A stretch of 63,550 nucleotides of DNA from an uncultured Prevotella sp. (GTDB taxonomy: Bacteria > Bacteroidota > Bacteroidia > Bacteroidales > Bacteroidaceae), in assembly GCA_905198745.1 (NCBI GenBank), contig CAJKDU010000010.1, positions 1 through 63,550 of the forward strand, in the 5' to 3' direction. The notes under the pieces were generated by a model. It did not search any database and had not been told where the DNA came from. It worked only from the letters and a program-made list of their open reading frames with translations. The position numbers and the translations under genes were made by a program. Of this stretch, positions 36,606 through 46,213 are shown piece by piece (positions within the stretch are counted from its first letter, which is position 1; every line of letters begins with the position of its first letter).

Positions 36606-36802
36606 AGAAAAAACGCGCTAATTTATACAGAATAGCTTAATGAGCATTTTATGAGTCTCTTGTCCCAATAGAGGTAATGGTTTGGTAATAGTTCTAACTT
36701 CTGCATAACACATAAGTTTGCTTTGCTTGTCAAACAACTCTTTATTATTCGCTATGACATTAAATGCTGCAGATAATTTATGTTGCAAAGGTACTATTGA
36801 AT

Positions 36803-37363
36803 TTATTTCTGCAAGTGCTTCATTTCATGTCCTGCCCATGTGGTGTCGTTCACGAATCGGAAGCCCACCTTATTATATAGTCTTTCAGCCTTGGGGTTGC
36901 CTTTGTCTACGAGTAGTCCGGCAGGAAGTGACATCGTTTCGGCTTTTTCTATGGTGGAATGAAGGAGAGTGGTGGCTATTCCTTGGCCACGATATTGGGG
37001 AAAGACTGCCAGACTGTCGATGTAGAGTTCACCTTCCGTTGTCTCGTCAGGCATGTCGGTGAAGTCTTGCCCCAGCAGTCTTTGCGCCTGTTCGATGAAG
37101 CGGCGGCGCAGTCTGTGCAGGTCTGCACCTGGATAGGACACACAGATGCCAGCCACGTGGCCTTCCGGCGTGCGCGCCACAAGTGTGTTGCGGTAACTGT
37201 ATTGCGAGTCGTCCATGCTGACGAGCAAGGTCATCATGGCATGGAAATCATGGAGCGTATGGTCGGCACCTGCCAGGTTTTGGCAACATTCGTCGGTCAT
37301 GGCTTGCATGATGAGTTGGGCTATGACGGGAGCCTCTTCGGGGTGGGCTTGGGTGATGTTCAT
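36803..37363 (-). CDS. GNAT family N-acetyltransferase
   Basis: 186 residues from the ATG at 37363 (MNITQAHPEEAPVIAQLIMQAM). The acetyl-CoA-binding motif is FPQYRGQGIATTLL, followed by GNPKAERLYNKVGFRFVNDTTW. Acceptor unknown. The start is one base after the stop of the histidine kinase gene, so it is the third cistron of a response regulator/kinase/acetyltransferase unit. The longer frame beginning at 37426 lies inside the kinase gene and is rejected. Confidence 0.88.
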   Translation of the reverse strand: MNITQAHPEEAPVIAQLIMQAMTDECCQNLAGADHTLHDFHAMMTLLVSMDDSQYSYRNTLVARTPEGHVAGICVSYPGADLHRLRRRFIEQAQRLLGQDFTDMPDETTEGELYIDSLAVFPQYRGQGIATTLLHSTIEKAETMSLPAGLLVDKGNPKAERLYNKVGFRFVNDTTWAGHEMKHLQK

Positions 37364-37364
37364 C

Positions 37365-38789
37365 CTATGCTGTTTCTTGTTGTTTCTTGAGTGTAAAGTC
37401 GAATTGTAGGCCGCCTGTGGGTACATTTCTCACGGAGATGGTGCCTCCGTGCAGGAGTACGGCATTCTTGACGATGGCAAGTCCAAGGCCTGTGCCTCCC
37501 ATCTTCCTGCTTCTTCCTTTGTCTACCCGATAGAATCTTTCGAAGAGTCGCGGCAGGTGTTCGGCAGGCACGCCAATGCCGTTGTCGCTGAACGTGAAAT
37601 GCCAGAAGCGGTCCTCGTCTTTGGCGCTGAGTGTGATTGTGGTTCCTTCGCCTGCGTAGGCTATGGCATTGTCGGTGAGATTGCGGAACACGCTGTAGAG
37701 CAGGCTCTGATTGCCTTCCACCCTGATGCCTGCCGGCAAGAGATTGCGGAAGGTCATGTTCTTATTCTCCATCTGCAGAGCCGTTTCCTTGGCAATGTTG
37801 TCCACGGTAAGCGATATGTCTACCGTTTCGAAGCTTTGCATTTCGGGGGCATCGTCCAGCTTGTTGAGTGTGGATATGTCTTGGAGTAGTGAAGTGAGTC
37901 TTTGGCTTTGGGCATAGCACCTGTTGAGGAACTGCTCCTTGATGGCATCGCTCATTTGCCGGTTGGTGAGTATGGTTTCCAAATAGCCCTGTATGCTTGC
38001 CACGGGCGTCTTCAGTTCATGTGCAATGTTTTGTGTGAGCTGTCGCTTGAGAATGTCTTGCTCTTTCCTTGTAGACTGTAGCCGCTTGTATATCTTGATG
38101 ATTTTCTCGGCTATCTCGCCCAATTCGTCGCTTGGGAAAGCCACGAGGTCTTCTATCTCCAGACTCTCTCCCTTTTCAGCCTTCTCGGCAAAGGTGCGCA
38201 GTTTTGTGATGTTGTCGCCCAACCGGCTGGTGAAGCGGTAGAGCACCAGGGTGAGCACAATCATGACGGAAAGGGCAAACCAGATGTAGTGTTGGTCTGC
38301 CTGCAGTGACTCCGACAGGTCATTGTTGTAGGGGAGGGCACTGCGGATGATGTAACGGTGGTGCGGAAAGTAGGTGGCAGAGTAGAAATAGTCGCGCTTG
38401 AGCGTGTGGCTAACCCTGTTGATGTCGGCCCCTTGTCCATCCTTGAGTGCTTGTCTGATTTCTGCCCGGTTGGCGTGGTTGGGCATGTGGGCATAGTCGG
38501 CGTCCTCACTGTCGAAGAGCACCTTGCCTTGGGGCGACACCACGGTGACGCGCAGGTTGGGCATGTCGTGGTGATTGACAAAGCGCTGCATGTTGCCGGT
38601 AGTGATGCCACCCATAAGTTGCAGTTCCTCGTCCATTTTCTTGTTGTAGTCCTGCAACTTGATGTTGAGTGATTCGACCTTGAATTCCTTTTCCCTTCGT
38701 TGCTGGAAGATGATGAATGCCACGGCGAAAGCCACGAAAATGGTGATGACGCTGAGGTAGATGCGGAGCCCTACATTGATATTTCTCAT
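37365..38789 (-). CDS. Membrane sensor histidine kinase
   Basis: 474 residues from MRNINVGLRIYLSV at 38789; the longer frame overlaps the response regulator. Layout: membrane helix (about 8-28), periplasmic sensor region (about 30-175), second helix (about 178-198), HAMP linker, HisKA domain with the phospho-accepting His in NIAHELKTPVASI near residue 250, then an ATPase domain with N box (NLTDNAIAY), G1 box (FSDNGIGVP), F box (LFERFYRVDKGRSRK) and G2 box (GGTGLGLAIVKN). All catalytic boxes are intact. It begins 22 nt after the response regulator stop. Signal unknown; the layout resembles the PhoR class. Confidence 0.93.
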   Translation of the reverse strand: MRNINVGLRIYLSVITIFVAFAVAFIIFQQRREKEFKVESLNIKLQDYNKKMDEELQLMGGITTGNMQRFVNHHDMPNLRVTVVSPQGKVLFDSEDADYAHMPNHANRAEIRQALKDGQGADINRVSHTLKRDYFYSATYFPHHRYIIRSALPYNNDLSESLQADQHYIWFALSVMIVLTLVLYRFTSRLGDNITKLRTFAEKAEKGESLEIEDLVAFPSDELGEIAEKIIKIYKRLQSTRKEQDILKRQLTQNIAHELKTPVASIQGYLETILTNRQMSDAIKEQFLNRCYAQSQRLTSLLQDISTLNKLDDAPEMQSFETVDISLTVDNIAKETALQMENKNMTFRNLLPAGIRVEGNQSLLYSVFRNLTDNAIAYAGEGTTITLSAKDEDRFWHFTFSDNGIGVPAEHLPRLFERFYRVDKGRSRKMGGTGLGLAIVKNAVLLHGGTISVRNVPTGGLQFDFTLKKQQETA

Positions 38790-38811
38790 AGCTCTTGTTG
38801 TTGAGGGTGAA

Positions 38812-39501
38812 TTATGCGTCGAAGTAGTAGCCGAAGCCCAAGCGGGTGACGATGCATTTGGCAAATCTGCCAATCTTCTTTCTCAGTCGGGTGATGTTCA
38901 CGTCGACGGTGCGGTCGAGCACAAGCACGTCTTTGGGCCAGATGCGGTCAATGAGTTCCTGTCGGGAGAACACACGTCCACGCTCGTCGAGCAGCAGTCG
39001 CAGCAGTTCGAATTCCGTCTTGGTGAAAGGCACATCCTTGCCGTCTATGCTCACCGTCTTCTTGTCGAGATTGAGTTCCAGTCCTTGATAGTGGATGGTG
39101 GCATGTTGCGTGGGGTGCTGCGACTCCATGGTCCGGCGCAGCACAGCCCGTACTCTGACCAGGACTTCGCGGATGGAGAATGGTTTGGAGATGTAGTCGT
39201 CGGCACCCAGATTGAATCCCGTCACCATGTCGTTTTCCGTGTCGCGGGCTGTGAGGAAGATGATGGGGATGTTGGCTGTGGCAGGATTGGCCTTCAGCTT
39301 TTTCGAGAGCGCAAAGCCCGACATGCCGCCCATCATCACGTCGAGCAGCAGGAGGTTGAACGAGGCGATGTCGCGTGTGAGCGCTTCTTCGGCAGAGTAA
39401 GCCGTCTCCACCGTGTAGCCTTCGGTTTCAAGGTTGAACTTCAGAATCTCACACAAGTCTTCCTCGTCGTCAACCACGAGTATTCGATAATCGTTTTCCA
39501 T
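38812..39501 (-). CDS. OmpR/PhoB-family response regulator
   Basis: 229 residues from the ATG at 39501 (MENDYRILVVDDEEDL). Receiver domain: acidic pair in VVDDEED, phospho-acceptor Asp in LLLLDVMMGGMSG, switch Thr in IIFLTARD and Lys in YISKPFSIRE. Winged-helix DNA-binding domain: FTKTEFELLRLLLDERGRVFSRQELIDRIW and TVDVNITRLRKKIG. First gene of the unit with the kinase and the GNAT protein. The -7 element is at 39528-39535. Confidence 0.94.
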   Translation of the reverse strand: MENDYRILVVDDEEDLCEILKFNLETEGYTVETAYSAEEALTRDIASFNLLLLDVMMGGMSGFALSKKLKANPATANIPIIFLTARDTENDMVTGFNLGADDYISKPFSIREVLVRVRAVLRRTMESQHPTQHATIHYQGLELNLDKKTVSIDGKDVPFTKTEFELLRLLLDERGRVFSRQELIDRIWPKDVLVLDRTVDVNITRLRKKIGRFAKCIVTRLGFGYYFDA

Positions 39502-39527
39502 ATTTTGCTGTTTGTCGTTTACGGCTG

Positions 39528-39535
39528 CAAAGTTA
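39528..39535 (-). promoter_or_regulatory. -7 element for the response regulator operon
   Basis: On the minus strand this reads TAACTTTG, 27 nt before the ATG. It lies between this gene and the end of trkH. Confidence 0.55.
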
Positions 39536-39611
39536 CGGGGCGCAGTGTTCATACTTGTTGCATCCGTATTACAATATGGTTACATTTGTTCCGGTTGTCC
39601 ACCCCTTTCCT

Positions 39612-41066
39612 TTATACGTTCTTCCAGAATGCGGGCGAGAAGATGACCAGGATGGTGAATATCTCGAGTCGTCCCATCAACATGAGCAGGGAGCATATCC
39701 ACTTGGCGAAGTCGGGCAGGATGCTCCACGACATAGTGGGGCCAATCTCCAGTCCGAGTGTAGGCCCGACGTTGCCCAGTGCGCTGAGGGTGATGGTGAT
39801 GGCATTGGTGCTGTCTACGCCTGCCGCCGTGATGGTGAACGAGCAGATGATGAACAGAATGAGGTAGACCGTGAGGAAGGCGAGAAGGGTGACACGCTTG
39901 GATTGCGGCACGTTGGCCCCATCTATCTTCAGGGGCAGCACGGCGTTGGGGTGCAGCATCTGACGGAATTCGTTTTTCACCCCCTTGAGCACCATCACGC
40001 CCCGGATGCACTTGAAGCCTCCACTCGTAGACCCCGAGCAGGCGCCAATGAACATGCAGATGGCGAGCACAATCCACGTGACGTGGGGCCATTTGCCTGC
40101 ATCGTCGTTGAAGAGACCTGTGGTGGTGATGAACGACACAATCTGGAACAGTCCGCTGCGGAAGGCATGCTCTAATGTATAGCCGCGGAAGAACATCAGT
40201 TCGTACATGATGAAGAGGGTGAACACCGCCACAATGATGAAGTAGAACCTACATTCGGAGTTCTGCAACAGGCTCTTGGGCTTCTTGCCGAAGGTCGACG
40301 TGTAGAGCAGCGTGAAGTTGATGCCCGACACGAAGCAGAAGAAGGTGATGATGTATTCGATGACTATGGGCTGCTTCATGATGCTTGAATTCTGCGTGGC
40401 AAAGCCGCCGGTGGCAGCTGTGCTCATGGAGTAGTTGAGACTGTCGAACAGGTTCATGCCCGCCAGCCACAGGCATACGATGCATGCCACGGTGATGAGC
40501 AGGTAGATCATCCATATAGACTTGGCAGAGGTGCTCAGTCTGGGGTGCAGCTTGGTCTTGATGGGACCGGTGGCTTCGGCGGCAAACACGCGCACTGAAC
40601 CGCCGACGAGCGAGGGTAGCAGGGCAATGGTGAAGAACACGATACCCAGTCCGCCAATCCATTGCGAGAGCGAGCGCCAGAAGAGCAGGCCGTGAGGCAG
40701 GCACTCCACGTCGTCAATCACGGTGGCGCCCGTTGTGGTGAATCCCGACATCATCTCGAAAAAGGCATCGGTGAAGTCGGTGATATATCCGCTGATGAGA
40801 AACGGCAAGGTGCCGAAGAGCGTGAACAGTGTCCACGTGAGTGTCACTACAAGATAGGCGTCGCGGCGCCCCATGGTGTTCTCGGCCTGTCGTCCCATGA
40901 AGCGCAGTGCGGCACCAAAGCCTGCCGTGATGAGCATTGAGAGCAGGAAAGCCAACTTGTCGTGCTCGCCGTAGATGACGGAGATAATCAGGCAAAGGAA
41001 CATGAACGAAGCCTCGATGCCGAGCAACGACCCGATAACCTTCAGTATGATTTTTTTGTTGAACAT
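39612..41066 (-). CDS. trkH: Trk potassium uptake channel subunit TrkH
   Basis: 484 residues, polytopic inner-membrane protein of the Trk/Ktr/HKT family. The four pore-loop filter sequences are visible: SGFTTTGATV, TAATGGF, FITTTGLF and LGNVGPTLG. It conducts K+ under control of TrkA, whose gene lies 12 nt upstream. Third cistron of dxs-trkA-trkH. Confidence 0.95.
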   Translation of the reverse strand: MFNKKIILKVIGSLLGIEASFMFLCLIISVIYGEHDKLAFLLSMLITAGFGAALRFMGRQAENTMGRRDAYLVVTLTWTLFTLFGTLPFLISGYITDFTDAFFEMMSGFTTTGATVIDDVECLPHGLLFWRSLSQWIGGLGIVFFTIALLPSLVGGSVRVFAAEATGPIKTKLHPRLSTSAKSIWMIYLLITVACIVCLWLAGMNLFDSLNYSMSTAATGGFATQNSSIMKQPIVIEYIITFFCFVSGINFTLLYTSTFGKKPKSLLQNSECRFYFIIVAVFTLFIMYELMFFRGYTLEHAFRSGLFQIVSFITTTGLFNDDAGKWPHVTWIVLAICMFIGACSGSTSGGFKCIRGVMVLKGVKNEFRQMLHPNAVLPLKIDGANVPQSKRVTLLAFLTVYLILFIICSFTITAAGVDSTNAITITLSALGNVGPTLGLEIGPTMSWSILPDFAKWICSLLMLMGRLEIFTILVIFSPAFWKNV

Positions 41067-41078
41067 CTTGCGGATGAC

Positions 41079-42425
41079 TTATATGAAGTATTTTTCTATC
41101 TTTTTCATGTTGATGTTGTGGCAGAACACGGTCACTGAGTCGCCCGGCTGTATCTGTGTGTTTCCCGATACGAGCATACCCTTGCCCTCGCGCACCAATC
41201 CTCCGATGGTTACGCCGATAGGCAAGCCGAGGCCTTTCACTGCTTTTTGCGTCACCTTGGAACCTTCTTGGGGGATGAACTCTGCCACGTCGGCATTGGC
41301 TGTCATGAGGAAACGCACATTCTCCACATTGGCGTCGAGCATCATCTGATAGATATAGCTGGCGGCGATGGCCTTCTTGTTGATAATGGTGCCGATGTCC
41401 AGGCTCTCCGCCATGCTCACGTAGTCCATGTTTTCCACCATGGCCACGGTCTTTCTCACTCCCATACGTTTGGCGGTGAGGCAGGCGAGGATGTTGGTCT
41501 CTGCGTTTTCGGTGAGTGCCACGAATGCCTGCGTGTTGTGTATGCCCTCTTCGAGGAGCAGTCCCAGGTCGCGGCCGTCACCGTTGATAATCATGGTGTC
41601 GTGCGCGTCGCTGATGACGTCGCTCAGGAACTCGCAGCGCTGCTCGTCCTTCTCAATGATTTTCACGCTCATGTATTCTGGCATGGTCTGCACGGCTCTG
41701 ACGGCGGTCTCGCCGGCTCCCATCACCATGACGTTCTTCACGTCCACGTAATGCTCCTTGCCTACAATCTTGCGGATGTAGGGTATGTATTGCCGTGTGG
41801 TCATGAAGTAGGCCATGTCGTAGACCTTCAGTTCGTCGTTACCGCCGGGAATGATGGTTTCGGTGCCTCTCTTGATGGCCACCACGTGGTAGGGGTCTTG
41901 AGGTCCGCAAAGTTCCTTGAGCGGGCGGTTGAGTATCTCGCACGATTCGCGAAGCTTGATGCCGAGCATGACGAGAGCTCCGTCGTGCACGTCCCACCGC
42001 TGGCGCACCCAACTCATCTTCAGTCCGTTGTTGATGTCTTTGGCAGCCAAGTCTTCCGGATAGATGAGAGAACTGATGCCGATGCCGCGGAAAAAGTCGG
42101 TGAGCGAAGGTTCTATATATTCATAGTTGTCCACCTTTGCCACGGTTTTCTTGGCTCCGAGTCCTTTGGCGAGCACGCATGAGGTCATGTTCAGGCTCTG
42201 GTCGGGTGTGACGGCGATGAACAGGTCGCAGTTGCCCACGCCAGCCTGTTTCAGCGCATGAATGCTTGAAGGTGACGCTTCGATGGTGAGTAGGTCACAT
42301 TCTCCGCCAATCTTGCTCAGGCGGTCTTCGTCGCTGTCCATGAGGACGATGTCCTGGTTGTTGCGCGACAGCAGTCGGGCGAGGTAGGTGCCGATGGCGT
42401 AGGCACCGGCTATGATGATTTTCAT
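41079..42425 (-). CDS. trkA: Trk potassium uptake regulatory protein TrkA
   Basis: 448 residues, cytoplasmic, with two tandem RCK units (TrkA_N plus TrkA_C, about 1-215 and 225-448). The first Rossmann motif is IIAGAYAIGTYLARLL, slightly unusual with Tyr where many have Gly; the second is VMGAGETAVRA. It binds NAD(H) and nucleotides and gates TrkH. The start overlaps the dxs stop by 4 nt (ATGA). Confidence 0.94.
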   Translation of the reverse strand: MKIIIAGAYAIGTYLARLLSRNNQDIVLMDSDEDRLSKIGGECDLLTIEASPSSIHALKQAGVGNCDLFIAVTPDQSLNMTSCVLAKGLGAKKTVAKVDNYEYIEPSLTDFFRGIGISSLIYPEDLAAKDINNGLKMSWVRQRWDVHDGALVMLGIKLRESCEILNRPLKELCGPQDPYHVVAIKRGTETIIPGGNDELKVYDMAYFMTTRQYIPYIRKIVGKEHYVDVKNVMVMGAGETAVRAVQTMPEYMSVKIIEKDEQRCEFLSDVISDAHDTMIINGDGRDLGLLLEEGIHNTQAFVALTENAETNILACLTAKRMGVRKTVAMVENMDYVSMAESLDIGTIINKKAIAASYIYQMMLDANVENVRFLMTANADVAEFIPQEGSKVTQKAVKGLGLPIGVTIGGLVREGKGMLVSGNTQIQPGDSVTVFCHNINMKKIEKYFI

Positions 42426-44317
42426 TTTCTGATAGCTTTCTTTATACTTTCATTGTCCATGCCCACAATTTCGCGGAGCTGACTCACGGTGCCGTGCTCC
42501 ACAAACTCGTCGGGCAGTCCGATGCGTGTCACCGGAATGTTGTAGTCGTGGTCGTTGAGCCATTCTATCACCGCCGAACCGAGTCCTCCCTTGCGTGTAC
42601 CGTCTTCCACGGTAATGATGCGCCGGCAGTTTTCGGCAGTTTCTTGCAGTATGCTTTCGTCGATGGGCTTGAGAAACCGCATGTCGTAGTGTGCCACGGA
42701 ACGTGTGCAGCCCTCGGCTTGCAGTTCCTGGATGACCTGTTCCACGTCGTTCCCGATAGGGCCGATGGTGAGCACCGCCACGTCATGTCCGTCGTGTAGT
42801 TTCCGCCCTGTTCCCACTTTTATTTCTTCGAGCGGGCATTTCCAGTCGGCGAGTACGCCCTTGCCGCGTGGATAGCGAATCACAAAGGTGCCCTTGCCTG
42901 GCAGTTGTGCGGTGTACATCAGCCGGCGCAGCTCGTGTTCGTTCATGGGCGAGGCTATGGTGATGTGGGGGATAGGGCGCAGGAATGCCATGTCGAAGGC
43001 GCCATGGTGTGTGGCTCCGTCTTCGCCCACCAGTCCGGCACGGTCGAGGCAGAGCACTACGGGCAATTTCAGAATGGCTGCATCGTGGATGATGTTGTCG
43101 TAGGCACGCTGGGAGAAGGCGCTGTAGATGTTGCAGAAAGGTTGCAACCCGTCTTTTGCCATACCGCCCGAGAAGGTCACGGCATGACCTTCGGCTATGC
43201 CCACGTCGAACACCCGGTCGGGCATGGCGTTCATCATGATGTTCATGGAGCACCCTGTGGGCATGGCTGGCGTCACTCCCACGATGCGCGGATTCTTCTG
43301 TGCCAGTTCGAGCAGTGTGTGGCCGAACACGTCCTGATAACGCAGTGGCTCTCCGTCGCAGTGGCTCACGATACGTTCTCCCGTGACTGGATCAAACTTG
43401 CCGGGTGCATGCCAGATGGTGGCACTCTGTTCGGCAGGCTTGTAGCCCTTGCCTTTCACGGTGTGCAGGTGGAGCAGTTTTGGTCCGGTCATGTTCTTGA
43501 GCTGGCGCAGCAGTCTCACCACTTCGCGCACGTCGTTTCCGTTGAAAGGCCCGAAGTAGCGTATGTTCATTCCCTCGAACACGTTTTGCTGGTGGCTCAG
43601 AGCCGACTTGATGGCATTGTTCAGTCTGATGAGTCCTTTCTTCCGGTCGTCGTTGAGCAGTCCTTTGGCGTGTAGCCACTGCGAGGCACGGAAGCGCAGC
43701 TTGTTGTAGGTCTCGTTGGTGTCGAGGTTGAGCAGATACTGTTCCATGCCGCCTACGGCCCGGTCAATGCTCATGTTGTTGTCGTTGAGGATGATGAGCA
43801 GGTCGTTGGGCGACTGCGACACATTGTTGAGCCCCTCGAACGCCAGGCCTCCGCTCATGGCGCCGTCGCCGATGATGGCCACCACGTGGCGGTGTTCATG
43901 TCCGGTTTTCTTGGCTGCCACCGCCATGCCGAGCGCCGCCGATATGGAGTTGGAGGCGTGGCCGCAGGTGAAGGTGTCGTATTCGCTCTCTTCCGGGGAG
44001 GGGAAGGGGCGTATGCCGTGCAACTTGCGGTTGGTGCAGAACTTGTCTCTGCGCCCCGTGAGAATCTTGTGTCCGTATGCCTGATGTCCCACGTCCCATA
44101 CCAGTCTGTCGTCGGGCGTGTCGTAGACATAGTGCAAGGCCACGGTTATTTCTATCACGCCCAAGCTTGACGCCAGGTGTCCGGGGTTGACCGATAGTTC
44201 GTCAACGATGTCGCGACGCAGTTCCTCACAGAGTTGCGGCAGCTGGTCTATGGAGAGCTTGCGCAAGTCGGCGGGACTGTTGATATGGTTGAGCAGTGTG
44301 AAGTTTTCTTTCATCAA
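42422..44317 (-). CDS. dxs: 1-deoxy-D-xylulose-5-phosphate synthase
   Basis: 631 residues, of usual length. The thiamine diphosphate motif is GDGAMSGGLAFEGLNN, with HQAYGHKILTGRR, the SEYDTFTCGHASNSISAALG region, AEGHAVTFSGGMA and DRAGLVGEDGATHHG. It condenses pyruvate and glyceraldehyde-3-phosphate in the first step of the MEP isoprenoid pathway. Either of two adjacent ATGs (44317 or 44314) could be used. It overlaps trkA by 4 nt, a dxs-trk pairing that couples isoprenoid and K+ genes in one transcript. Confidence 0.96.
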   Translation of the reverse strand: MMKENFTLLNHINSPADLRKLSIDQLPQLCEELRRDIVDELSVNPGHLASSLGVIEITVALHYVYDTPDDRLVWDVGHQAYGHKILTGRRDKFCTNRKLHGIRPFPSPEESEYDTFTCGHASNSISAALGMAVAAKKTGHEHRHVVAIIGDGAMSGGLAFEGLNNVSQSPNDLLIILNDNNMSIDRAVGGMEQYLLNLDTNETYNKLRFRASQWLHAKGLLNDDRKKGLIRLNNAIKSALSHQQNVFEGMNIRYFGPFNGNDVREVVRLLRQLKNMTGPKLLHLHTVKGKGYKPAEQSATIWHAPGKFDPVTGERIVSHCDGEPLRYQDVFGHTLLELAQKNPRIVGVTPAMPTGCSMNIMMNAMPDRVFDVGIAEGHAVTFSGGMAKDGLQPFCNIYSAFSQRAYDNIIHDAAILKLPVVLCLDRAGLVGEDGATHHGAFDMAFLRPIPHITIASPMNEHELRRLMYTAQLPGKGTFVIRYPRGKGVLADWKCPLEEIKVGTGRKLHDGHDVAVLTIGPIGNDVEQVIQELQAEGCTRSVAHYDMRFLKPIDESILQETAENCRRIITVEDGTRKGGLGSAVIEWLNDHDYNIPVTRIGLPDEFVEHGTVSQLREIVGMDNESIKKAIRK

Positions 44318-44371
44318 TAAAGTCCTTGTAGTGGATGTTTCTGTGTGTCACTCCTTCTTGGAAGCGTGAGG

Positions 44372-45085
44372 TTAGATGGCGGTGGTGTCAGCCTCTGTGT
44401 CGACAGGTGTCTGGTCGGTTGTACTTGGCTGGGCATTCTCGTTTTCCTCGTCAGGATTTTTCGTGTCCGTATTGCCTTTCATGGCACGTTCCAGGTCGTC
44501 GGCGTCGAAGGTGAACACATGGTTGAGTATGCCGAACGACACCTTTTTGGTGCGGCCGGCGTAGTGCACTTCGCCCACTGACCAGAGCACATAGTTGTGC
44601 ACGTCGAGCAGGTTGTCCACAGCCATGCTGGTGATGCTCGTAGTGAACATCTTGCCGAAGGATCCGAAGAAGTCGTCGCTGTCGGTAGCTTTTTCCAACA
44701 GTTTGTTCACCTCTTCCTTCACGGCTTCCTGGTGGTCTTGCTTGGAAGGGCAGGTGGCGGCGAGGGTAAACATGGCGAGAGCCACGCATACAAGTATGCC
44801 GAGCAGCCACTTGCTGCAGCCGGAACGTTTCTGTGCCTGAGGCTGTGGAACTGTCGCGGCGGCGTTCGGTTCCGTATAGTCAGGCGTGGGCTGTGGCTGT
44901 ACGGGCGGCGGTGTGGGCTGGGCTGTCTGGAAGAGTTGTCTCAGTTCGTCAACTTGCCAGGCGGCAGTCCATTGTGCCATGCCTTCGCGCCACACAAGTG
45001 TGTCGGATGCTATGTGCCGTGCGCGGAGTTCTTCGAGGGTGTAGGGACCCTGCTGTTCGTTGTTCACGAAGATGTAATAGTTCAT
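44372..45085 (-). CDS. GYF_2 (DUF4339) domain membrane protein with DUF4359-like C-terminus
   Basis: 237 residues from the ATG at 45085 (MNYYIFVNNEQQGPYTLEELRARHI). Residues 1-55 are a GYF_2/DUF4339 domain, a peptide-binding fold with the GPYTLEEL and VWREGMAQWTAAWQV motifs. A Pro/Gln-rich linker and a membrane helix (near 95-115, CSKWLLGILVCVALAMFTLA) follow. The rest (about 118-200) resembles DUF4359, ending in an acidic Asp/Glu/Thr tail. Function unknown. It is 54 nt upstream of dxs and might share its transcript. The long frame to 45376 runs through the promoter and is rejected. Confidence 0.8.
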   Translation of the reverse strand: MNYYIFVNNEQQGPYTLEELRARHIASDTLVWREGMAQWTAAWQVDELRQLFQTAQPTPPPVQPQPTPDYTEPNAAATVPQPQAQKRSGCSKWLLGILVCVALAMFTLAATCPSKQDHQEAVKEEVNKLLEKATDSDDFFGSFGKMFTTSITSMAVDNLLDVHNYVLWSVGEVHYAGRTKKVSFGILNHVFTFDADDLERAMKGNTDTKNPDEENENAQPSTTDQTPVDTEADTTAI

Positions 45086-45186
45086 GGTGTATATGTGTAC
45101 TTCTGTTTTATGTAAATGCGGAGGTGGTGCAAATGGGTGCAATGAAAACTTGCGCCCTGTTTTTGACATGTGCGGCCTACCTTTTG

Positions 45187-45217
45187 CAAAGGTAGTGCAA
45201 TTTGAACACAAAACAAA
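45187..45217 (-). promoter_or_regulatory. Promoter of the GYF_2 gene, possibly also dxs-trkA-trkH
   Basis: On the minus strand TACCTTTG (45187-45194) is preceded by a 19-nt gap and TTTG. The leader to the ATG is about 95 nt. Confidence 0.55.
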
Positions 45218-45379
45218 ATAAAAGGTGATGCTTTTTGGCTTGTCGCGGTGATAATCATGGCTTTCGGTCTTTGCCCGTAAGGTGCTTGTGGCGGATAGTG
45301 CAGAAGAGAACGCCCTGTTTTTGTTGATTGGGACAGTGTCCTTACGGGTTGTTTTGTCTTGAAAAACGACAATCAAGAA

Positions 45380-45560
45380 CGCTCTCAGAATAGTTTAAGA
45401 CAGAAAAGCTGGACTCTTTTCATGTATCCCCAAACAACTTGTACAGTCGAAACAAACGCCTTTCAAACGGTATCACTACGGCGAAATATTCAGTATTCTT
45501 TTATTGACAATCTCCAAAAGGGGCGTCAAAGGGTGAAAGTAGTATGTTTGCCCTTTGTTA
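45380..45560. other. Spacer left of composite repeat C
   Basis: Sequence between the GYF_2 promoter and the repeat, with no gene, hairpin or promoter that I can support. Confidence 0.35.
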
Positions 45561-45885
45561 GTGGCAGACTAACAGCTTGTTAATGACAGGGTAACGATGT
45601 GTTATAGGCTGACTTTCACTTGGTTTCTCTGCTTGGATATTCATCGCCACAGCCGTGGGTGACGAGTTTCTAAATTGCGGGACAAAGTTTGGACGCTTCA
45701 CTTGAACTTGGCAAACAACGAATGAGTGATAGATGTTAACTCATCCATCACTCCGTCTATCTTGTTTGCTATCAGCTGAATAATGTAAGATATCAAGAAA
45801 AGTGATAGATAGTGGTGAAAAAACGAAAAACTTTTCCTGCGCGCGTGCGCGAGAGAGATTCGATTGTCACACAAGACTGCGAAAG
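45561..45885 (+). repeat. Composite dispersed repeat, copy C
   Basis: Same order as copy A: 22-bp units (about 45561-45605), a degraded hairpin (around 45650-45672), GTGATAGAT and a decayed inverted site (atccatcac), then a block identical to copy A over about 45 bp (from gaaaagtgatagatagtgg through the A-rich run to acttttcctgcgcg), and an alternating tract at 45838-45853. The end resembles the shared tail (gattgtcacacaag). It lies between the GYF_2 gene and clpB. Confidence 0.87.
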
Positions 45886-46145
45886 AATTAAACCATGCTG
45901 TTTTGGAACTTTCTGCCCATTCTTACGTTGATTCAAACTTGGCACCACAACTATCCCTCCACATCTTGGACGAACCTTATTGGACCTGTTTCCCCCAGAA
46001 TTCAGGCTTCATTAGTTTCCGCAAAAGTGCAGGACGTAAGCTCTCAGACACGCCATTGCTTCTTGCCGTCTGCGGCATGGATTTCTGATTTGCGCATGGA
46101 TGGTATGTAGTGCTGGCAAGACTTACTTGTCTGTAAACGCAAAAA

Positions 46146-46179
46146 TCCTCCTTACGAACCATGTGGCTCGTAAGGAGGA
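46146..46179 (-). terminator. Terminator of clpB
   Basis: The 12-bp stem tcctccttacga / tcgtaaggagga is followed on the minus strand by tttttgcg. It lies 35 nt beyond the clpB stop. Confidence 0.82.
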
Positions 46180-46213
46180 CTCCATTATTTCTCACTAAAA
46201 CCAAAATCCTTGA

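Noticed and set aside
45864..46110. Two overlapping 71-74-codon frames right of composite repeat C
   Set aside because: Partly inside repeat sequence, no recognisable protein, no promoter; likely chance.
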